A stretch of DNA of 64,000 nt, taken from positions 1 to 64,000 of the forward strand of contig NZ_JAAGPR010000040.1 in assembly GCF_017104965.1 (NCBI RefSeq). Reading direction: 5' to 3'. A program made the translations under genes and the position numbers. Shown here one piece after another: positions 35,699 through 45,539 of the stretch (its first letter is position 1; each line of letters opens with the position of its first letter). Under the pieces are notes generated by a model. That model saw nothing but the letters and a program-made list of their open reading frames with translations, had not been told where the DNA came from and did not search any database. Source of the stretch: Paraburkholderia sp. Ac-20340. GTDB lineage: Bacteria; Pseudomonadota; Gammaproteobacteria; Burkholderiales; Burkholderiaceae.

Positions 35699-36814
35699 TC
35701 ATTCGTGATAGTCGTAAGCGACATAACCGTGCTCTTTGACCAGTTCGTCGCGACCGGCGAGTTCATAGTCCGACCAGACCATTTCCTTCACCAGTTGCTC
35801 GAAGCTCGTGGTCGGCTCCCAACCCAGCTTCTGCTTGGCCTTGGCGGGATCACCCAGCAACGTTTCCACTTCGGTCGGGCGGTAGTAGCGCGGATCGATG
35901 CGCACAATCACGTCGCCAGGCTTGACGTGCTTGCCGTCATGCACGGCGCAAACCGTGCCGATCTCTTCGGCGGCAGTACCGCTCCATGTGATCTCGATGC
36001 CCATTTCCTTCGCAGCGGCTTCGACGAAATCGCGCACGCGATACTGCACGCCAGTCGCAATCACGAAATCTTCCGGCTGCTCCTGCTGCAGCATCAGCCA
36101 CTGCATGTGCACGTAATCGCGCGCGTGGCCCCAGTCGCGTTTGGCGTCGAGATTGCCCAGATAGAGCGTTTTTTGCAGGCCCAGTTTGATACGCGCAATC
36201 GCGCGCGTGATCTTGCGCGTGACGAAGGTTTCGCCGCGATTCGGACTTTCGTGGTTAAAGAGGATGCCGTTGCACGCGTACATGCCATACGCTTCGCGGT
36301 AATTCACCGTGATCCAGTACGCGTAGAGCTTGGCTACGGCATACGGGCTACGCGGATAAAACGGCGTGCGTTCGGTCTGCGGAATTTCCTGCACCAGACC
36401 ATAAAGCTCGGAAGTCGATGCTTGATAAAATCTCGTTTCCTTAGTCATGCCAAGGATACGAATCGCCTCCAGAATGCGCAGCGTGCCGATCCCGTCGGCA
36501 TTGGCCGTATATTCCGGCTCCTCGAACGATACCGCCACATGGCTCTGCGCAGCGAGGTTGTAAATCTCCGTAGGCCGCACGGTCTGGATAATGCGGATCA
36601 GGTTGGTCGAATCGGTCAGGTCGCCGTGGTGCAGCACGAAATTGCGGCCCGTCTGATGCGGGTCCTGATACAGATGATCGATACGATCGGTATTGAACAG
36701 CGAAGCGCGACGCTTCACGCCATGAACTTCATAGCCCTTGTCGAGCAGCAGTTCCGCGAGATAGGAACCGTCCTGCCCCGTGATGCCCGTAACCAGTGCA
36801 ACCTTGCGTTCCAT
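35699..36814 (-). CDS. gmd: GDP-mannose 4,6-dehydratase
   Basis: A 371-aa SDR-type enzyme making GDP-4-keto-6-deoxy-mannose. TGITGQDGSYLAELLLDKGY is the NADP-binding start. QASTSELYG carries the catalytic Thr134/Glu136, and SPYAVAK the Tyr158/Lys162 pair. FNHESPNRGETFVTRKITRA is diagnostic of Gmd. The start at 36814 (MERKVALVTG) is chosen over a longer frame to 37042 that invades wzc. It works with fcl downstream. Confidence 0.95.
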   Translation of the reverse strand: MERKVALVTGITGQDGSYLAELLLDKGYEVHGVKRRASLFNTDRIDHLYQDPHQTGRNFVLHHGDLTDSTNLIRIIQTVRPTEIYNLAAQSHVAVSFEEPEYTANADGIGTLRILEAIRILGMTKETRFYQASTSELYGLVQEIPQTERTPFYPRSPYAVAKLYAYWITVNYREAYGMYACNGILFNHESPNRGETFVTRKITRAIARIKLGLQKTLYLGNLDAKRDWGHARDYVHMQWLMLQQEQPEDFVIATGVQYRVRDFVEAAAKEMGIEITWSGTAAEEIGTVCAVHDGKHVKPGDVIVRIDPRYYRPTEVETLLGDPAKAKQKLGWEPTTSFEQLVKEMVWSDYELAGRDELVKEHGYVAYDYHE

Positions 36815-36873
36815 AATGGCGCTCTCCAGTGTGTGTGCGCGTGCGGCGAATGCGTGTTGCCGATGCCAATGCT

Positions 36874-39141
36874 TCAGTGCAATTCCACGGCGTCCGCCGC
36901 GTAGGTGGGGAAGTTCGATCCGTAGCCAAAGGGCCCGCGCGGCACATCGGTGAGCACCACGCCCTTCACCGCAATGCCGCCGTGCCGCAGCCGCCGCACC
37001 GTCTCGCCGATGCCAGAAAGCGCATCGCGGCCATGACGGCACACCAGCAGCGTCAAGCCCGCGCGGCGCGCGATCAGCGCGGCGTCGGTCACCGCCAGCA
37101 CGGGCGGCGTATCGATCAACACCACGTCGTAGCGCGCGGAAAGCTCCTCCAGCAGCGAGCGAAAGCGCTCGCTCATCAGCAGCTCGGAAGGATTGGGCGG
37201 CACCGTGCCTTGCGGCAGCGCGTCGAGGCCGGGCAGCACGTTGCGGATCACGGCGCTATCGAGGTCCGCGCCCGCGATCACGTCGGAAAGTCCGGGCCGG
37301 CGGCGGATATTGAGGTACTCGTGGATATCGCCACGCCGCATATCGCCGTCGATGATGATGGTGCGCTTGCCGCCCAGCGCGAGCACCGCAGCAAAGTTCA
37401 CCGAGACAAACGACTTGCCGACCTTGTTGCGCGGCCCCGTGATCGCGACAATGTTATTGCTGGCAGCAAGCAGGCCGAATTGCATCGCAGTACGAAGATT
37501 GCGAATGCCCTCGATCGCGACATCGTGCGCGGCGCATCCGGCGAGCACATGCTGGGCGCGCGTGCCGCGCTTCATCTCTTCGTAGATCTTGAGTTGCGCA
37601 TTGCTGCGCGGCACGACCGCATAAACCGGCACACCAATGACTTGCTCGATTTCCTTTGAATTCTCCACGCCGCCAAACACCATCTTGCGGCACAGCGCGA
37701 CGCCCACGCCCACGAGCACGCCCAGCAACGCCGAGAACACCAGGATGATCGAACGATTCGGGCGCACTGGAAATTCTGGCATCGACGCGTGATCGACCAC
37801 GCGCACACTGCCCACCTGACCGGCTTTCACCACGCGCAACTGCTGCGCGTTATTGAGCAGGTTCGTGTAGAGCTGCGTATCCACACGCACATCACGCATC
37901 AGGCGCAGGGCGTTCTGCTCGGTGTCGGGCATCTTCTCCACGCGCGCGGTGAGATCGGCCATCTGCTGGCGCAGCGTGCCCATCTGCGCATCGAGCGCCG
38001 CTACAGCGGGGTGCGCAGGCGTGAAGCGCTGCACCATCGCATCGCGTTGTTGCTGGAGATCGACGAGTTTGGTCTTGTCGTCCACCACCTGTTGCAGCAG
38101 CAGACGGCTTTCCTCGCTCAGATCGACCGAGCCGTTTTCATTGCGAAAGCGGTTGTACTTCTGCTCGGCATCGTCGAGCTCCGCGCGCAACTGCGGCAAC
38201 TGCTGCTCGAGAAATGCGAGCGTATGCTCAGCTTCTCCCGAGCGGCTGTCGATGTTCTGTTTGACGTATTGCTCGGTGATCGTGTTGAGGATCAGCGCCG
38301 TGCGTGCCGCATCGTTGCCGTGCAGGCTCACACCGATCATGCCCGACTGCTTGGCCTTTTCCGCCACCGTGAGATGACTCTGCAATTCGCCGGTGGCGTG
38401 TTCGAGCGACACCTTCGACACGCCGAATTGCGTGCCGGGGCGCGCCACCAGATTATCGACCCGCACCGTCACCGTGCCACCGCCGAAGGGCGCGGTTGCC
38501 GTCGTTCCGGCTCGACCGTTGAGCAAGAGCTGGCCGCCTTTGGTCACCAGGCTGTAGGCATTGCCGCCCTGCGCGACCAGCACCACGCCTTCGCGCGCCA
38601 GACGCAGCGGCAGATCGAGCGCGCTGATCGCCAGTTCTTCGCCGCCCCACGCGTATTGCGCAAGGCCGAAGCGCGGCGCTGCGAGGTCGCCCGGCGGCAC
38701 ATGACGCGCGAGCGCCGCGCCGATCAGCGGAAAATAATGCGGCTGCACGTCGATATCCAGATGCAGACGCGACACCGCCTGTCCCACGACGAGGTCCGAA
38801 CGCAGCAATTCGATTTCGGCAGCGGCCGTGCCGCCTTTATCGAAGATCGAAGCCAGCTCGCCCAGCGAATCGCGATCTTTCGCCGACAACTGGTTATCGA
38901 GTATCTGGATCAGCGATTGCGCTTCATACACGGGCGTGGCGACAAACGCATAGAAGCCGCCCAGCAGTAACGCGATCACCGTCATCGCAAGAATCAGACG
39001 CCAGCTTTCGGCAATGCGCGAAAACCACATCGAAAGCGGCACGTCGGTCTGGGCGGCGAGCGGCTGCGTCTCCACCGGCGCCACGGCGCTCAGGTGCTCG
39101 GCAGCGGGCTCTCGTACGAGGCGAGGAGTAGGTGCGTTCAT
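36874..39141 (-). CDS. wzc: Wzc-like polysaccharide co-polymerase / tyrosine autokinase
   Basis: A 755-aa inner-membrane protein that controls chain length and opens the export channel. TM1 ~49-68 and TM2 ~464-484 bracket a periplasmic coiled-coil region (~300-440). The BY-kinase domain has Walker A GPRNKVGKS (569-577), A' IIIDGDMR (595-602) and a Walker B VVLIDTPPV. Walker A lacks the usual SGP.PG.GKS form. The C-terminal tail GYGSNFPTYAADAVELH has only two Tyr, far fewer than the Tyr cluster of E. coli Wzc. No tyrosine phosphatase gene lies alongside. It overlaps wza by ATGA. Confidence 0.93.
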   Translation of the reverse strand: MNAPTPRLVREPAAEHLSAVAPVETQPLAAQTDVPLSMWFSRIAESWRLILAMTVIALLLGGFYAFVATPVYEAQSLIQILDNQLSAKDRDSLGELASIFDKGGTAAAEIELLRSDLVVGQAVSRLHLDIDVQPHYFPLIGAALARHVPPGDLAAPRFGLAQYAWGGEELAISALDLPLRLAREGVVLVAQGGNAYSLVTKGGQLLLNGRAGTTATAPFGGGTVTVRVDNLVARPGTQFGVSKVSLEHATGELQSHLTVAEKAKQSGMIGVSLHGNDAARTALILNTITEQYVKQNIDSRSGEAEHTLAFLEQQLPQLRAELDDAEQKYNRFRNENGSVDLSEESRLLLQQVVDDKTKLVDLQQQRDAMVQRFTPAHPAVAALDAQMGTLRQQMADLTARVEKMPDTEQNALRLMRDVRVDTQLYTNLLNNAQQLRVVKAGQVGSVRVVDHASMPEFPVRPNRSIILVFSALLGVLVGVGVALCRKMVFGGVENSKEIEQVIGVPVYAVVPRSNAQLKIYEEMKRGTRAQHVLAGCAAHDVAIEGIRNLRTAMQFGLLAASNNIVAITGPRNKVGKSFVSVNFAAVLALGGKRTIIIDGDMRRGDIHEYLNIRRRPGLSDVIAGADLDSAVIRNVLPGLDALPQGTVPPNPSELLMSERFRSLLEELSARYDVVLIDTPPVLAVTDAALIARRAGLTLLVCRHGRDALSGIGETVRRLRHGGIAVKGVVLTDVPRGPFGYGSNFPTYAADAVELH

Positions 39142-40277
39142 TTCGTCAACACCGCTGCGGTAAGGCCCGCGTTAATGGCCGGAAGAAGGAGGTTCAGCAC
39201 GCGCGAGAGGCGTACGAGCCCGTTGCTGTCGACATAGACGACATCGTTGGATTGGAGCTGGAACTGGTTGGCGAGAATCATCGATACCGGCGAGCGCGCA
39301 TCGAGGTGATAGACCTGCGGCTCGGTGCCTTCCGCGCCGCGTATCACATAGAGTTGCTGCGGATCGGCGGTATTGGCGTTGACGCTGCCAGCCTGCGAGA
39401 TTGCATCGCTGAGCATGAGTTTGCCGTTGCGCATGGGCACGGCCGTCACGGGCTTCGACACTTCGCCCATCACATAAACGCCGTTGTCCTCGCGCGCTAC
39501 CACGCGCAGCAGATCGCCATTGCGCAGGCGGATGCTAGAAGGATTCTCGCCGCGCGCGAGCATCGCCGGCAGATCGAGCCGATACGACTTGCCGTCGCGC
39601 ACCAGCACCATCTGGCTTTGATCGGCGTTCTTCGTGAAGCCGCCTGCGCGCGAAATCGCCTGATAGAGCGTCATCGGCACGTCGTTGATGGCGTACGAGC
39701 CGGGTGTCAGCACTTCGCCGTCCACGTAGATCTGTTTCGAGCGATACGAGACGATGCGCACCGTCACCTGCGGCTTGTTATAGACCACGGAAAGACGGTC
39801 GTGCACGAGTCGTTGCACGTCCTCGATCTGCATGCCCGCCACGTGCTCGCGTCCCACGTACGGAAACTGTAGATAGCCATCCTGATCAATGACGAAGCCT
39901 GGCGCGGGATCGGCGGCACGTTGCGCCGAAACGCTATTGGCCTGGCCGCTTTGCGCGGCAATCAGTTCCGGGTGATCCCACACGGTAATATCGAGCACGT
40001 CGCCGGGACCGAGCGTGTAATGCGCCGGCTGATTCGCCGAAGCGAGCACGGTCCACGCGCTGTCCGGCGCGGCGGACGCGCGCAATTGCTGGATCAGGCG
40101 CAGATTGATTTCGGTGATCGGAATATCGGTCTGCGCCTGGGCGTTGTTACCCGACGTGTCGCCGGTCGGCAACGAGGCCGGCTCGGACATGCGCATACCC
40201 GGCGCAGTCGAGCAACCCGTCAGTGCGCTCACGAGCGCGAGTACGGCAATGATGGCCGCCAGTCCGCCGCGGCCCAT
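39138..40277 (-). CDS. wza: Wza-like outer-membrane polysaccharide export lipoprotein
   Basis: A 379-aa lipoprotein forming the outer-membrane channel. The signal peptide ends in a lipobox, ALTGC, with lipidated Cys22. YTLGPGDVLDITVWDHPEL is the Poly_export domain start, followed by SLBB-like repeats (YVDGEVLTPGSYAINDVPMT; VYVMGEVSKPVTAVPM). The start is uncertain: 40277 gives a compact signal peptide, 40328 adds 17 residues; neither has a strong ribosome site. It is coupled to wzc. Confidence 0.92.
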   Translation of the reverse strand: MGRGGLAAIIAVLALVSALTGCSTAPGMRMSEPASLPTGDTSGNNAQAQTDIPITEINLRLIQQLRASAAPDSAWTVLASANQPAHYTLGPGDVLDITVWDHPELIAAQSGQANSVSAQRAADPAPGFVIDQDGYLQFPYVGREHVAGMQIEDVQRLVHDRLSVVYNKPQVTVRIVSYRSKQIYVDGEVLTPGSYAINDVPMTLYQAISRAGGFTKNADQSQMVLVRDGKSYRLDLPAMLARGENPSSIRLRNGDLLRVVAREDNGVYVMGEVSKPVTAVPMRNGKLMLSDAISQAGSVNANTADPQQLYVIRGAEGTEPQVYHLDARSPVSMILANQFQLQSNDVVYVDSNGLVRLSRVLNLLLPAINAGLTAAVLTK

Positions 40278-40526
40278 GCGGCGAGACTTGACGATGCGGC
40301 CCGATAGCAAGCCTGAATGCGCGCGCATCGCGCAACGTGCTCTGCGGCACGCTTGCAGGATGACGGCAACGATGAACCCTTCCAGCATCTGGATGAACAC
40401 GATCATTCTTCCCCAACGTTGAGAGGAAACGACGGACGATCGAAGGCCCCGGAACAGACGCGTTTGCTGCATGGCGTCCACCACCCTCCGATCGGAACAT
40501 CTATGAAAGCGCTGCAAAGCAAGCGC

Positions 40527-41954
40527 TCAATACGCGTTGCTGTGCACGAGCCCCTTGAGAACGGTGGCCGCCACGATGCGCATGTCGAGCGCGAACGACC
40601 AGTGATGGAGGTAATAGAGATCGTGTTCGACGCGGCGCTCCATCTTCTCCACGCGATCGGTCTCTCCGCGATAGCCATTCACCTGCGCCCAGCCCGTGAT
40701 ACCCGGCTTGATGCGATAACGGTGGATATAACCGTTCACGACCTTGCGATAGAGTTCGTCGTGCTCGATCGCATGCGGGCGCGGGCCGACCACCGACATG
40801 TCGCCGCGCAGCACGTTATAGAACTGCGGCAGTTCGTCCAGACTCGTGCGACGCAGAATCCCGCCCACTTTCGTGATGCGCGAATCGTTGCGCGTGGCCT
40901 GCACGACCTGTCCCGCGACTTCGGCGTGCTGACGCATGGTGCGGAACTTGTAGATGCGGAACACGCGGCCATCCGCGCCCATGCGCTTTTGCGTGAAGAA
41001 CACCGGGCCCGCCGAAGACAGCTTCACAGCCAGGCTTACCGCAATGAAAACCGGCAGCAGCGCGAGCAGCGCAGCGGCGGCAAACACGCGGTCGAAAATC
41101 TCTTTCTTCACCAGCGCATGCGCGGGCATGGGCGAGGCCACGAGATTCATCGCCGGCATGCCGATGAGATCGACCATTGCATTGCCGAACAACGCCATGC
41201 TGCGCACATCGGGAATGAATCGCACGTTCACGAGATCGTCGCGAAACGCATTCACGCATTGCAGAATGGTTTGCTCTTCGCACAGCGGCAGCGCGAGCCA
41301 CACTTCCTGAATGCCGTTGCGGCGCACGAAATCGACAAAGCTCGCAAAGTGTTCCGTGCCTGCAAACGCCGGCACGCCGATGATGGCCGCGCCGCCCGCC
41401 GGTTTCGCATCGAACGCCGCCATGGCGCGAAAGCCGGTAGCGGGCGCTTGCTGGATGCGCTCGACCATATGCTGGCAATGCTCGCCGCAACCGACGATCG
41501 CCACGTTGCGCAGATTCATGCCGGCATGGCGCGCACGCGAAAGCGCAGCGCGCACGACCAGCCGCACGCCGACCATGCCCGCCGCGGTATAGCCGGTCCA
41601 CCACATGAACCACTCGCGCGAGACGGCGTCGGTGCTGTGCACGGCGAACATCATCACGAGCGCGCAGACGGCGACCACCGCCCACGCCAGCACGACCTGC
41701 GAAAGAAACCGCAGAATCGAGCGCCCGCGCCATGATTGATACACGCCGAACACGGGAAACACGGCGAGCGTAAACGCACAGGCGAACAACGCAAATGCGC
41801 CCTCCACGCCCAGCGACACGCTATCGGCCGCATGCAGGCCAGTCGCCAGCCGCGCACAGCCGACGACCAGCGTGACGTCCAGCATGCGCGCAAGCAGTCC
41901 TTGCACGCCGCCGAACGAGGCCGGAGATTCCGGCACGAACTCGATGGTACTCAT
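40527..41954 (-). CDS. wcaJ: Undecaprenyl-phosphate glucose phosphotransferase (WcaJ-like)
   Basis: A 475-aa polyisoprenyl-phosphate hexose-1-phosphate transferase that starts repeat-unit synthesis by placing glucose-1-P on undecaprenyl-P. There are four N-terminal helices, then a CoA-binding-like fold (NVAIVGCGEHCQHMVERIQQ), a membrane-dipping helix and the catalytic domain: FFTQKRMGADGRVFRIYKFR, RRTSLDELPQFYNVLRGDMS, VVGPRP, then KPGITGWAQVNGYRGET. The start at 41954 (MSTIEFVPES) is used; the longer frame runs into manC. Glucose specificity is inferred from similarity. Confidence 0.92.
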   Translation of the reverse strand: MSTIEFVPESPASFGGVQGLLARMLDVTLVVGCARLATGLHAADSVSLGVEGAFALFACAFTLAVFPVFGVYQSWRGRSILRFLSQVVLAWAVVAVCALVMMFAVHSTDAVSREWFMWWTGYTAAGMVGVRLVVRAALSRARHAGMNLRNVAIVGCGEHCQHMVERIQQAPATGFRAMAAFDAKPAGGAAIIGVPAFAGTEHFASFVDFVRRNGIQEVWLALPLCEEQTILQCVNAFRDDLVNVRFIPDVRSMALFGNAMVDLIGMPAMNLVASPMPAHALVKKEIFDRVFAAAALLALLPVFIAVSLAVKLSSAGPVFFTQKRMGADGRVFRIYKFRTMRQHAEVAGQVVQATRNDSRITKVGGILRRTSLDELPQFYNVLRGDMSVVGPRPHAIEHDELYRKVVNGYIHRYRIKPGITGWAQVNGYRGETDRVEKMERRVEHDLYYLHHWSFALDMRIVAATVLKGLVHSNAY

Positions 41955-42001
41955 GACCCGACTCTCCAGTTGCGAGCGCAACGAGTGCGCTCCAGATCGC
42001 T

Positions 42002-43564
42002 TCAGGCCCGGCCGTAGGTATCGTCGAAACGCACGATGTCGTCTTCGCCCAGATACGCGCCCGATTGCACCTCGATGATTTCGAGCGGCAATTTGCCGGG
42101 GTTTTCCAGACGATGGCGCACGCCGATCGGGATAAAGGTCGATTCGTTTTCGCTGAGCATGAACTGCTCGTCGCCGCGCGTGACAAGCGCCGTGCCGCTC
42201 ACCACGACCCAGTGTTCGGCGCGATGGTGATGCAGTTGCAGCGAGAGTTGCGCGCCCGGCTGCACGACGATGCGCTTGACCTGAAAACGCGCGCCCTTGT
42301 CGATCGAGTCGTAATAGCCCCAGGGACGGCGCACCTTGCGGTGCGTATTCGCTTCGGGCGCGTGCATCGCCTTGATCTTCGACACCAGACCCTTGACGTC
42401 CTTCACGTGCGAGCGGTCGGCGACTAGTACGGCGTCGTCGGTTTCCACCACCACCACGTTGCTCACGCCCACGCAGGCCACCAGACGCCCTTCCGAATGC
42501 GCGAGACTCGACGTGGCGTTCTCGAACATCACGCGGCCGCGCGCAACGTTGCCGTCGGCGTCCTTGTCGAGCGCGTCCCACACGGCGTCCCACGATCCCA
42601 GATCGGACCAGCCCGCATCGAGCGGCACGACCACGCCCTGCGCGAGCGCGGCGTCGGTGCCAAGGCGCTCCATCACGGCGTAATCGATCGAATCGGACGG
42701 CGAGGTCTTGAAGTAATCGCGATGCGGACGGAAGAACGCGCCATCACGCTGCCCCGACACATACGCGGCCATGCAGGCCTCGTGCATTTCAGGCTGAAGA
42801 TGTTGCAGCGTGTCGAGCCATACCGATGCGCGCACAACGAAAATGCCGCTGTTCCACCAGTAATCGCCGGTGTCCACGTAATGCGCGGCCAGTTCGGGCG
42901 CGGGTTTTTCGACGAAGCCCGCGATATTGCGCGCGTCTTCATCAAGCGGCGCGCCCAGACGGATATAACCGAAGCCGGTGTCGGGACGCGTGGGCGGCAC
43001 GCCGAGCGTCGCGATGGCGCCTGCTTCCGCATAACGCGCCGCGCGGCTCACGGCGCGCTGGAACGCAGCCAGATCGCCAATCGCGTGGTCTGCAGGCATA
43101 GCCACGACGATAGCGTCGCCGCCTTGCGCGCACGCAGCGGCGCAGGCCAGCGTCAATGCAGGCGCGGTGTCGCGGCGCTCCGGCTCCACGATAATCGCCG
43201 CCTTCACGCCGTTCACACAACTCTGCTCGGCGGTCATAAAGCGATGCTCGTCGCCGCACACGATGATCGGCTCGGGCACGATCTCCCACGGCGTGGGAAA
43301 GCCGTCGAGGCGACGCATGGTCGATTGCAGCAGCGTGTCCTGACCGATCACGCCGATCAACTGCTTCGGATATTGCTCGCGCGACATCGGCCACAGACGC
43401 GTGCCGGCGCCGCCCGCCAGCACCACCGGCACGATGCGCAGCGTGGGGATATGCGTCATCGGCGCGCCCGGCGTGCTGACGTCGAGTACATCGACGGTCA
43501 TGAACACCGGCGCCGCCTTGGCGGACTCCAGCGGTTTGACGAGTTTTGCGTAATCGATTTCCAT
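42002..43564 (-). CDS. manC: Mannose-1-phosphate guanylyltransferase / mannose-6-phosphate isomerase
   Basis: A 520-aa type II bifunctional enzyme making GDP-mannose. The pyrophosphorylase motif PVVLAGGAGTRLWPMSREQY is at ~47-65, with FVEKP at mid-domain. The C-terminal PMI cupin has QLSLQLHHHRAEHWVVVSGT. The N terminus is ~35 residues longer than usual. An internal Met36 (MTHIPTLR) would give the standard start, but AGGAG 9-13 bases before 43564 supports the long form. It is the first gene of the main EPS run. Confidence 0.94.
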   Translation of the reverse strand: MEIDYAKLVKPLESAKAAPVFMTVDVLDVSTPGAPMTHIPTLRIVPVVLAGGAGTRLWPMSREQYPKQLIGVIGQDTLLQSTMRRLDGFPTPWEIVPEPIIVCGDEHRFMTAEQSCVNGVKAAIIVEPERRDTAPALTLACAAACAQGGDAIVVAMPADHAIGDLAAFQRAVSRAARYAEAGAIATLGVPPTRPDTGFGYIRLGAPLDEDARNIAGFVEKPAPELAAHYVDTGDYWWNSGIFVVRASVWLDTLQHLQPEMHEACMAAYVSGQRDGAFFRPHRDYFKTSPSDSIDYAVMERLGTDAALAQGVVVPLDAGWSDLGSWDAVWDALDKDADGNVARGRVMFENATSSLAHSEGRLVACVGVSNVVVVETDDAVLVADRSHVKDVKGLVSKIKAMHAPEANTHRKVRRPWGYYDSIDKGARFQVKRIVVQPGAQLSLQLHHHRAEHWVVVSGTALVTRGDEQFMLSENESTFIPIGVRHRLENPGKLPLEIIEVQSGAYLGEDDIVRFDDTYGRA

Positions 43565-43574
43565 TGCTTCGTAC

Positions 43575-43591
43575 TCCTATTATCTATAGGA
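43575..43591 (-). promoter_or_regulatory. Hairpin overlapping the manC ribosome binding site
   Basis: On the - strand TCCTAT-agata-ATAGGA forms a perfect 6-bp inverted repeat, and its 3' arm contains the GGA of the manC Shine-Dalgarno AGGAG. If it folds in mRNA it would hide the ribosome site; as DNA it could be a protein-binding palindrome. Confidence 0.45.
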
Positions 43592-43751
43592 AGTTAAAAC
43601 CGCCGGGGCAGCGCCGCGCCAAAGCGCGGACGCCTCGCCCGTCGTCGAAGAGGAATGCGTGTGCTGTCTCCGCCTCGCACGGCGTCGCGCCGTACGGTAC
43701 GTGCTGTTAGCGCGTGGATGCGCTATCTACGTGAGATCGCCGATGCGGCGC

Positions 43752-44783
43752 TCATTGGCCAATCGCGTCGTCCACCCGAACACGGTGACGGCTGCGATAT
43801 TCGGTGGGAGAAACGCCCAGCCGGCTGCGGAAGACCTTGGACAGGCGGTCGCCGTCGCGCATCCCGCTGCGGCGTGCGATCTTGTCCACCGGCAGATCGG
43901 TGTTGACGAGCAACTGGCAGGTCAGTTCGAGCCGCACCTGCAACAGATAATCCGAGGGCGTCATGCCGAGCACGTCCTTGAACCGCCGCAGAAAATTGCG
44001 CTCGCTCATCGCGAAAGCCTGCGCCGCATCCGCCACCGAGATCGCCCGCTCGCAGTTCTCCTGGAGCCAGCGCGCCGACGCCCAGACCTTGTCGCCCGAG
44101 GTGGGACGCGAGGCATCGGCAAACAGCGCGGAAAGCCGCGTGGAAAGACTTGGCAACGCGCGTTCGCCGACCTTGCGCGCCGCATCGGCGCCCATATCGC
44201 GGCGAATCAGCACGAGCGCCGCGCGCAGCGCTTCGTGATGATCGTCGGCGGCTGCATCTTCCTCCGTGCCCGCGAGGCGCACACGTTGACCAAACGGCGC
44301 GCCGCCCTGCTCCGATTCGAGCCCGGCCGCCTTCAACAACGCATGCCCTTCGCCAATCGCCCGCACTTCGTCGCTGGCCGGCACGACGCGATGCAGCCAC
44401 GCCTTCAGGCGCGCATCGTTCAATGCATTCGCCACGGCACGGCCGCCGCCGATAAAGAGCGCGTCGAAACCGCGGATGCACGAATCGCCCACTTCGTCGA
44501 TCGCGGACGTCGCCAGTCTGAGCGACGACGAGCACGCCACTGCGCCCCCTTCCACCGAAAGCATCCAGACGCGGTACGGCAGCGTGCGGTTGCCTTCGGC
44601 CATTGCAATGTCATTAGCCAGCTGAAATACCTCTGCCACCATCCCTGCGCCGAGCAGGGAAAAACCTTCGAACAGCACAATCCCGATTTGCCGAGTAACA
44701 CTTTCACGGGTGACTCGCGCCGCAGTATTTCTAGCCGATAGCGACGCGGCCAAACCTCGATCATCTATAACGACGTATGCCAT
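43752..44783 (-). CDS. GlxA/AraC-family transcriptional regulator
   Basis: A 343-aa regulator. The N-terminal DJ-1/PfpI-like domain starts at ~33 (IGIVLFEGFSLLGAGMVAEV) with IRGFDALFIGGG. The C-terminal AraC double helix-turn-helix covers ~235-335 (AISVADAAQAFAMSERNFLR, RFKDVLGMTPSDYLLQVRLE, then VDKIARRSGMRDGDRLSKVF). It lies directly upstream of manC on the same strand with a 187-base gap, so it may regulate EPS expression. The first ~30 residues are unlike the family; a later start is possible. Confidence 0.87.
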   Translation of the reverse strand: MAYVVIDDRGLAASLSARNTAARVTRESVTRQIGIVLFEGFSLLGAGMVAEVFQLANDIAMAEGNRTLPYRVWMLSVEGGAVACSSSLRLATSAIDEVGDSCIRGFDALFIGGGRAVANALNDARLKAWLHRVVPASDEVRAIGEGHALLKAAGLESEQGGAPFGQRVRLAGTEEDAAADDHHEALRAALVLIRRDMGADAARKVGERALPSLSTRLSALFADASRPTSGDKVWASARWLQENCERAISVADAAQAFAMSERNFLRRFKDVLGMTPSDYLLQVRLELTCQLLVNTDLPVDKIARRSGMRDGDRLSKVFRSRLGVSPTEYRSRHRVRVDDAIGQ

Positions 44784-45539
44784 GGCTGATCCCCAATGTG
44801 GACGGTCCGCTGGCTCCCTTTTCTCGCATTCGTCGATGCGATTTTGTTGTTTCGTGTGCAGTGCATCATAGCGCGCCGAAATGCATTGCGCGTGACGTGA
44901 CGGATTATGGCGAGGTGTTGGCGGATCAATAAACTGGGTAATTATGTGGCCTTACGCACATTGATAAGACAAGAATGGCCGCCATTCGGCGCTTAAAGCA
45001 AATGAAAGCGATTCAGCAAGCAGCACCCCGATGCTCAGGTGCGCACGATTCTGGCAGAGCGCGAGCAAACGCACTTGCATTGCGATGCAGCATGCGCAAA
45101 ACCCCTGTAATTCCGCATTCCCGGCAAATCAGATAAATAATCAGGCTGAGAAATCGGTCATTTAATTCGTCTGGTTTATATAGAAACGTTTCATTTTTGA
45201 ATCGGAAAATCCATCAAATTGGCGCGGCTAGCAGAATCCGTTCCATTCAAAATGTTTTCAGTGATTTTTCCTCGGACAAATCGAAAGCTGAATGGAGAGA
45301 AGTAACGGGGTTCTCCCGCATGGACAAAAACCGTGAGGAAAAAGCCACAGGAAGAATTGCTTTTGTATGGTGCATGGCAAAAATATGACCGGCCACATTT
45401 ACCGCTCCTGCACCCTGGATGGCCGATTCCGCCGAAAGCTTGGCGTCGAACGCATTCCGGTGCGTAGTAAGGTGGCTCGAGGGCTTCAAGCGGCGAACCG
45501 CAACGGCAAACATACCAAACCACGACAACAGGTCAGGCC
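44784..45539. other. Long AT-richer divergent intergenic region
   Basis: 756 bases between two divergent genes with no convincing ORF; short frames at 45197-45388 and on the - strand lack ribosome sites and coding character. GC content drops clearly at ~45100-45380. It contains a TTTATATAG element at ~45175, an imperfect inverted repeat (arms 45192-45207 and 45241-45254, CATTTTTGAA/TTCAAAATG), and GAGAA...TTCTC at ~45297-45315. It probably carries EPS promoters and regulatory sites for both sides. Confidence 0.45.

Noticed and set aside
45197..45388. 63-aa + strand ORF in the EPS intergenic region
   Set aside because: No ribosome site or recognisable features, and it overlaps an inverted repeat; considered non-coding.
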